A stretch of DNA of 17,091 nt from an uncultured Tannerella sp. GTDB lineage: Bacteria > Bacteroidota > Bacteroidia > Bacteroidales > Tannerellaceae. Both the position numbers and the translations under genes were made by a program. The notes under the pieces were generated by a model that saw only the letters and a program-made list of their open reading frames with translations, ran no database searches and was not told the DNA's origin. Of the stretch, positions 14,754 through 17,091 are shown piece by piece. The stretch covers positions 1 through 17,091 of the forward strand of contig CALHPT010000291.1 of the NCBI GenBank assembly GCA_938036405.1, in the 5' to 3' direction. Within the stretch, counting starts at the first letter, position 1. Each line of letters starts with the position of its first letter.

Positions 14754-16010
14754 ATGGAATTAAAAAGAGTCGTAGTGACGGGCCTTGGAGCCATCACTCC
14801 GATCGGAAACACCGCCCCGGAAACGTGGGCGGCGTTACTGAACGGGGTGAGTGGCGCTGGGCCTATCACTCAGTTTGATGCTTCCAAATTCAAGACGCAG
14901 TTCGCCTGCGAAGTGAAGGGCTTCGACGCATCACAACACTTTGACCGGAAAGAGGCGCGCAAGTTCGACCGCTATGCTCAGCTGGCGCTCGTCTCGGCTA
15001 CGGAAGCGATCGAAGACGCGGCATTGGACCTGGAGAAGGAAGACCTGAATCGGATCGGAGTGATCTTCGCGGCCGGTATCGGTGGTATCCGTTCGTTCGA
15101 GGACGAGGTGCGGGACTACAGCGATGAGCGTGGACCACGCTTCAATCCCTTCTTCATCCCTAAGATCATTGCAGACATTGCAGCGGGACATATCTCGATC
15201 AAATACGGATTTCGGGGGCCAAACTTTGCCACCGTTTCAGCCTGCGCGTCGTCGACGAATGCGATCGCCGATGCGTTCAATTACATCCGACTGGGTAAGG
15301 CCAACGTGATTGTGGCCGGCGGATCGGAAGCAGCTGTAGCTATCGTAGGCGTGGGCGGATTCAACGCCATGAATGCGCTTTCGACGCGAAATGATTCTCC
15401 GCAAACAGCCTCACGTCCGTTCAGCGGCAGCCGCGACGGATTCGTGCTCGGCGAAGGTGCCGCAGGGCTGATCTTGGAAGAGATGGAGCACGCTGTGGCA
15501 CGTGGGGCGAAGATCTACGCCGAAGTTGTGGGCACGGGCCTTTCGGCCGATGCGCATCACCTGACGGCCAGTCACCCCGACGGTCTGGGCGCCATCCTTG
15601 TCATGCAGAATGCACTGGAAGACGCCGGCCTCACGCCCGACGCGATCGATTATATTAACGTACACGGAACGTCAACGCCGATCGGCGACATCTCCGAAGT
15701 GCGTGCCATCAAACAAGTATTTGGCGATCATGCCTACGACCTGAACATCAGTTCGACGAAGTCGATGACGGGTCACCTGCTCGGTGCCGCCGGAGCTGTC
15801 GAGGCATTGGCATCGGTGCTGGCGGTGAAGAACGATATCGTACCGCCGACGATCAACCATGCCGAAGGCGACGACGATCCGGAGATCGACTACAAGCTGA
15901 ACTTCACCTTCAATAAGGCCCAGAAACGCACCGTTCGCGCGGCGCTTTCTAACACGTTCGGCTTCGGCGGGCATAATGCCAGCGTGATCGTCAAGAAATT
16001 CGAGAAGTAA
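14754..16010 (+). CDS. fabF: Beta-ketoacyl-ACP synthase II
   Basis: This 418-aa thiolase-fold condensing enzyme joins malonyl-ACP to acyl-ACP, elongating fatty acids in the cytoplasm as a homodimer. The catalytic triad is complete: Cys164 in VSACASSTNA, His304 in VHGTSTPIGD and His341 in SMTGHLLGAAGAVE. Conserved Lys336 is also present, and the C-terminal glycine-rich SNTFGFGGHNASV loop is intact. Length is normal for FabF. It lies 21 bp after acpP and only 2 bp before the rnc start, so all three genes are co-transcribed. Assignment is secure. Confidence 0.98.
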   Translation: MELKRVVVTGLGAITPIGNTAPETWAALLNGVSGAGPITQFDASKFKTQFACEVKGFDASQHFDRKEARKFDRYAQLALVSATEAIEDAALDLEKEDLNRIGVIFAAGIGGIRSFEDEVRDYSDERGPRFNPFFIPKIIADIAAGHISIKYGFRGPNFATVSACASSTNAIADAFNYIRLGKANVIVAGGSEAAVAIVGVGGFNAMNALSTRNDSPQTASRPFSGSRDGFVLGEGAAGLILEEMEHAVARGAKIYAEVVGTGLSADAHHLTASHPDGLGAILVMQNALEDAGLTPDAIDYINVHGTSTPIGDISEVRAIKQVFGDHAYDLNISSTKSMTGHLLGAAGAVEALASVLAVKNDIVPPTINHAEGDDDPEIDYKLNFTFNKAQKRTVRAALSNTFGFGGHNASVIVKKFEK

Positions 16011-16012
16011 CG

Positions 16013-16834
16013 GTGAATCGTTTTTTCCAAATGATAGCAAGGCTCTTTGTTCTTCGGAACAAGGAGCCTTATTCATCGATGTATCGCATGTTGGGATTTT
16101 ATCCGAACAACATGTGGCTCTATGAGCAGGCCTTCACCCACCGCTCGTCGCACAACACGCCCACGGGCAAGCACGCCAGCGACAACGAGCGGCTGGAATT
16201 CTTGGGCGACGCCGTGCTGGGCATCGCCGTGGCCGACATCCTCTACAAACACTTCCCCAACCAAAAGGAGGGCTTCCTGACCAGCACACGGTCGAAGATC
16301 GTGCAGCGCGAGACGCTCAACCGCATCGCCCTCGAGATGGGGCTGGACAAGATGATGGTCTCCACCGTGCGCCCGCAGACGCATAACAGTTACATCCTCG
16401 GCAACGCCCTCGAGGCGCTCATCGGCGCCATCTACCTGGATCAGGGCTACCGGCGCTGCCGACGCTTCGTGCAGGAACGCATGATAGACCGCTACGCGCC
16501 GCTCGACAAGGTGGCGCAGAAGGAAGTGAACTTCAAGTCGAACCTCTTGGAATGGGGACAGAAAGCGAAGCTGCGCATCGCCTTTGTCCTGAACGAGACG
16601 TTGACCGACGAGAACGGCAACCGCATGTTCCAGAGCACGGTCCACATCGAGGACGTCCCCTTCGGAACAGGCGCGGGCTATACCAAAAAGGAATCGCAAC
16701 AAATAGCGGCCAAGAAGGCCATCAAAAAGATTCGGCATGACCGCGAGGCGCAGACGCTGCTTGCCGAACTGCGCCAGCGAGCCCTCGAGGCCAAGGCTTC
16801 CCCGGACATGCTGAGCGAATCGCAACCGGAGTAG
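16013..16834 (+). CDS. rnc: Ribonuclease III
   Basis: This 273-aa double-strand-specific endoribonuclease processes rRNA precursors and structured mRNAs. The RNase III signature NERLEFLGDAVLG is at 58-70, with Glu59 and Asp66 as metal ligands and Glu134 in NALEALIGAIYLD. The position of E. coli Asp114 is Asn131 here. A dsRNA-binding domain begins near residue 175, with the typical GTGAGYTKKESQQIAAKKAI segment. The GTG at 16013 is preferred because it lies 2 bp after the fabF stop and gives an N-terminus aligning with Bacteroidota relatives as I recall them; an ATG at 16031 is the alternative. A Pro/Ser-rich tail follows the binding domain. A 40-bp palindrome lies downstream. Confidence 0.95.
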   Translation: MNRFFQMIARLFVLRNKEPYSSMYRMLGFYPNNMWLYEQAFTHRSSHNTPTGKHASDNERLEFLGDAVLGIAVADILYKHFPNQKEGFLTSTRSKIVQRETLNRIALEMGLDKMMVSTVRPQTHNSYILGNALEALIGAIYLDQGYRRCRRFVQERMIDRYAPLDKVAQKEVNFKSNLLEWGQKAKLRIAFVLNETLTDENGNRMFQSTVHIEDVPFGTGAGYTKKESQQIAAKKAIKKIRHDREAQTLLAELRQRALEAKASPDMLSESQPE

Positions 16835-16868
16835 TTGCGGACTGTTTATCGCAGATAGTTATCCCAAG

Positions 16869-16908
16869 CAGAAGGAGCCGATAATCGATCGATTATCGGC
16901 TCCTTCTG
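16869..16908. terminator. 40-bp perfect palindrome after rnc, likely bidirectional terminator
   Basis: Twenty bases, CAGAAGGAGCCGATAATCGA (16869-16888), are followed at once by their exact reverse complement (16889-16908). RNA from either strand would form a stem of about 18 bp with a tetraloop. The tract after it on the plus strand (TTGTTAT) is only moderately T-rich. It lies 35 bp beyond the rnc stop and directly before the 36-bp array. Confidence 0.7.
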
Positions 16909-16921
16909 TTGTTATGGGCCA

Positions 16922-17091
16922 ATTGTATCGTACAATGGCGAGATACCCTTTCAAGCAATTGTATCATACAATCACATGAGACCCTTTCTGGCAATTGTAT
17001 CGTACAATCGCACGAGACCCTTTGGACCAATTGTACCGTACAATCGCTTGAAAAAAACTTTTTCGGCCCATTGTACCGTACAATCACATGA
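16922..17091 (+). repeat. 36-bp tandem repeat array with ATTGTA-NNN-TACAAT palindromes, continues past the window
   Basis: Five units begin at 16922, 16958, 16994, 17030 and 17070 (steps of 36, 36, 36 and 40). Each starts with a 15-bp palindrome of invariant 6-bp arms ATTGTA and TACAAT around a 3-nt centre (TCG, TCA, TCG, CCG, CCG). The spacers diverge more: two contain GAGACCCTTT, one has GATACCCTTT, and the fourth has an A-run/T-run (GAAAAAAACTTTTT). The fifth unit is cut by the window edge. Open frames on both strands (about 16893-17091) are by-products of the repeat. Confidence 0.93.

Noticed and set aside
16073..16825. 250-codon open frame on the minus strand
   Set aside because: It is the antisense shadow of rnc.
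16893..17091. Open frames of about 60 codons on both strands across the 36-bp array
   Set aside because: The 36-bp unit is a multiple of three and lacks stops in some frames, so repeated peptides appear automatically; no start context or family supports coding.

Overview
The window looks like a chromosomal segment from a Bacteroidota bacterium, most likely of the Porphyromonas/Tannerella group. Four things point there: the gene order purN (divergent) / acpP-fabF-rnc; perfect or near-perfect TAnnTTTG -7 boxes upstream of several genes; weak or absent Shine-Dalgarno sequences; and an outer-membrane protein, an exported peptidase and small conserved families of types common in that phylum. Coding regions are moderately GC-rich, and one ~1 kb non-coding stretch is clearly AT-rich. 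The species is not determined; a GC-rich oral Tannerella-type genome is only a guess.

Layout. 1-1532 is the C-terminal half of an M16 zinc-peptidase-family protein, cut by the window edge. It converges on a leftward operon, purD - polytopic membrane protein - yqaA-like DedA protein (4654 to 1888), and terminators for both strands sit between them. Next is a leftward outer-membrane beta-barrel gene (5647 to 4832). A 41-bp tandem array (5720-6088) fills the divergent gap between it and a rightward pair: an exported C1B cysteine peptidase and a small membrane-anchored protein (6203-7902). A leftward operon follows (10965 to 8042): a 62-aa hypothetical, a TMEM43-family membrane protein and an exported 5'-nucleotidase.

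An AT-rich region of roughly 1.1 kb (10998-12117) holds palindromes but no convincing gene. After it come a rightward PerR/Fur-type regulator (12149-12691), a leftward purN-glycosyltransferase 9 pair whose stop codon directly abuts the regulator's, and the rightward acpP-fabF-rnc fatty-acid/RNase III operon. The window ends with a 40-bp perfect palindrome and a second tandem array, of 36-bp units.

The most interesting signal is the pair of tandem arrays. Each unit consists of a 15-17 bp palindrome with a 3-nt centre, followed at a short distance by GAGACCCTTT. The palindrome sequences of the two arrays are entirely different. In the first array the palindrome overlaps a second possible hairpin that runs into a T-tract, so each unit could act as a switchable or serial terminator. 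This is an inference from sequence. The remaining genes are mostly housekeeping: purine synthesis, fatty-acid synthesis, envelope functions and peroxide/metal regulation.
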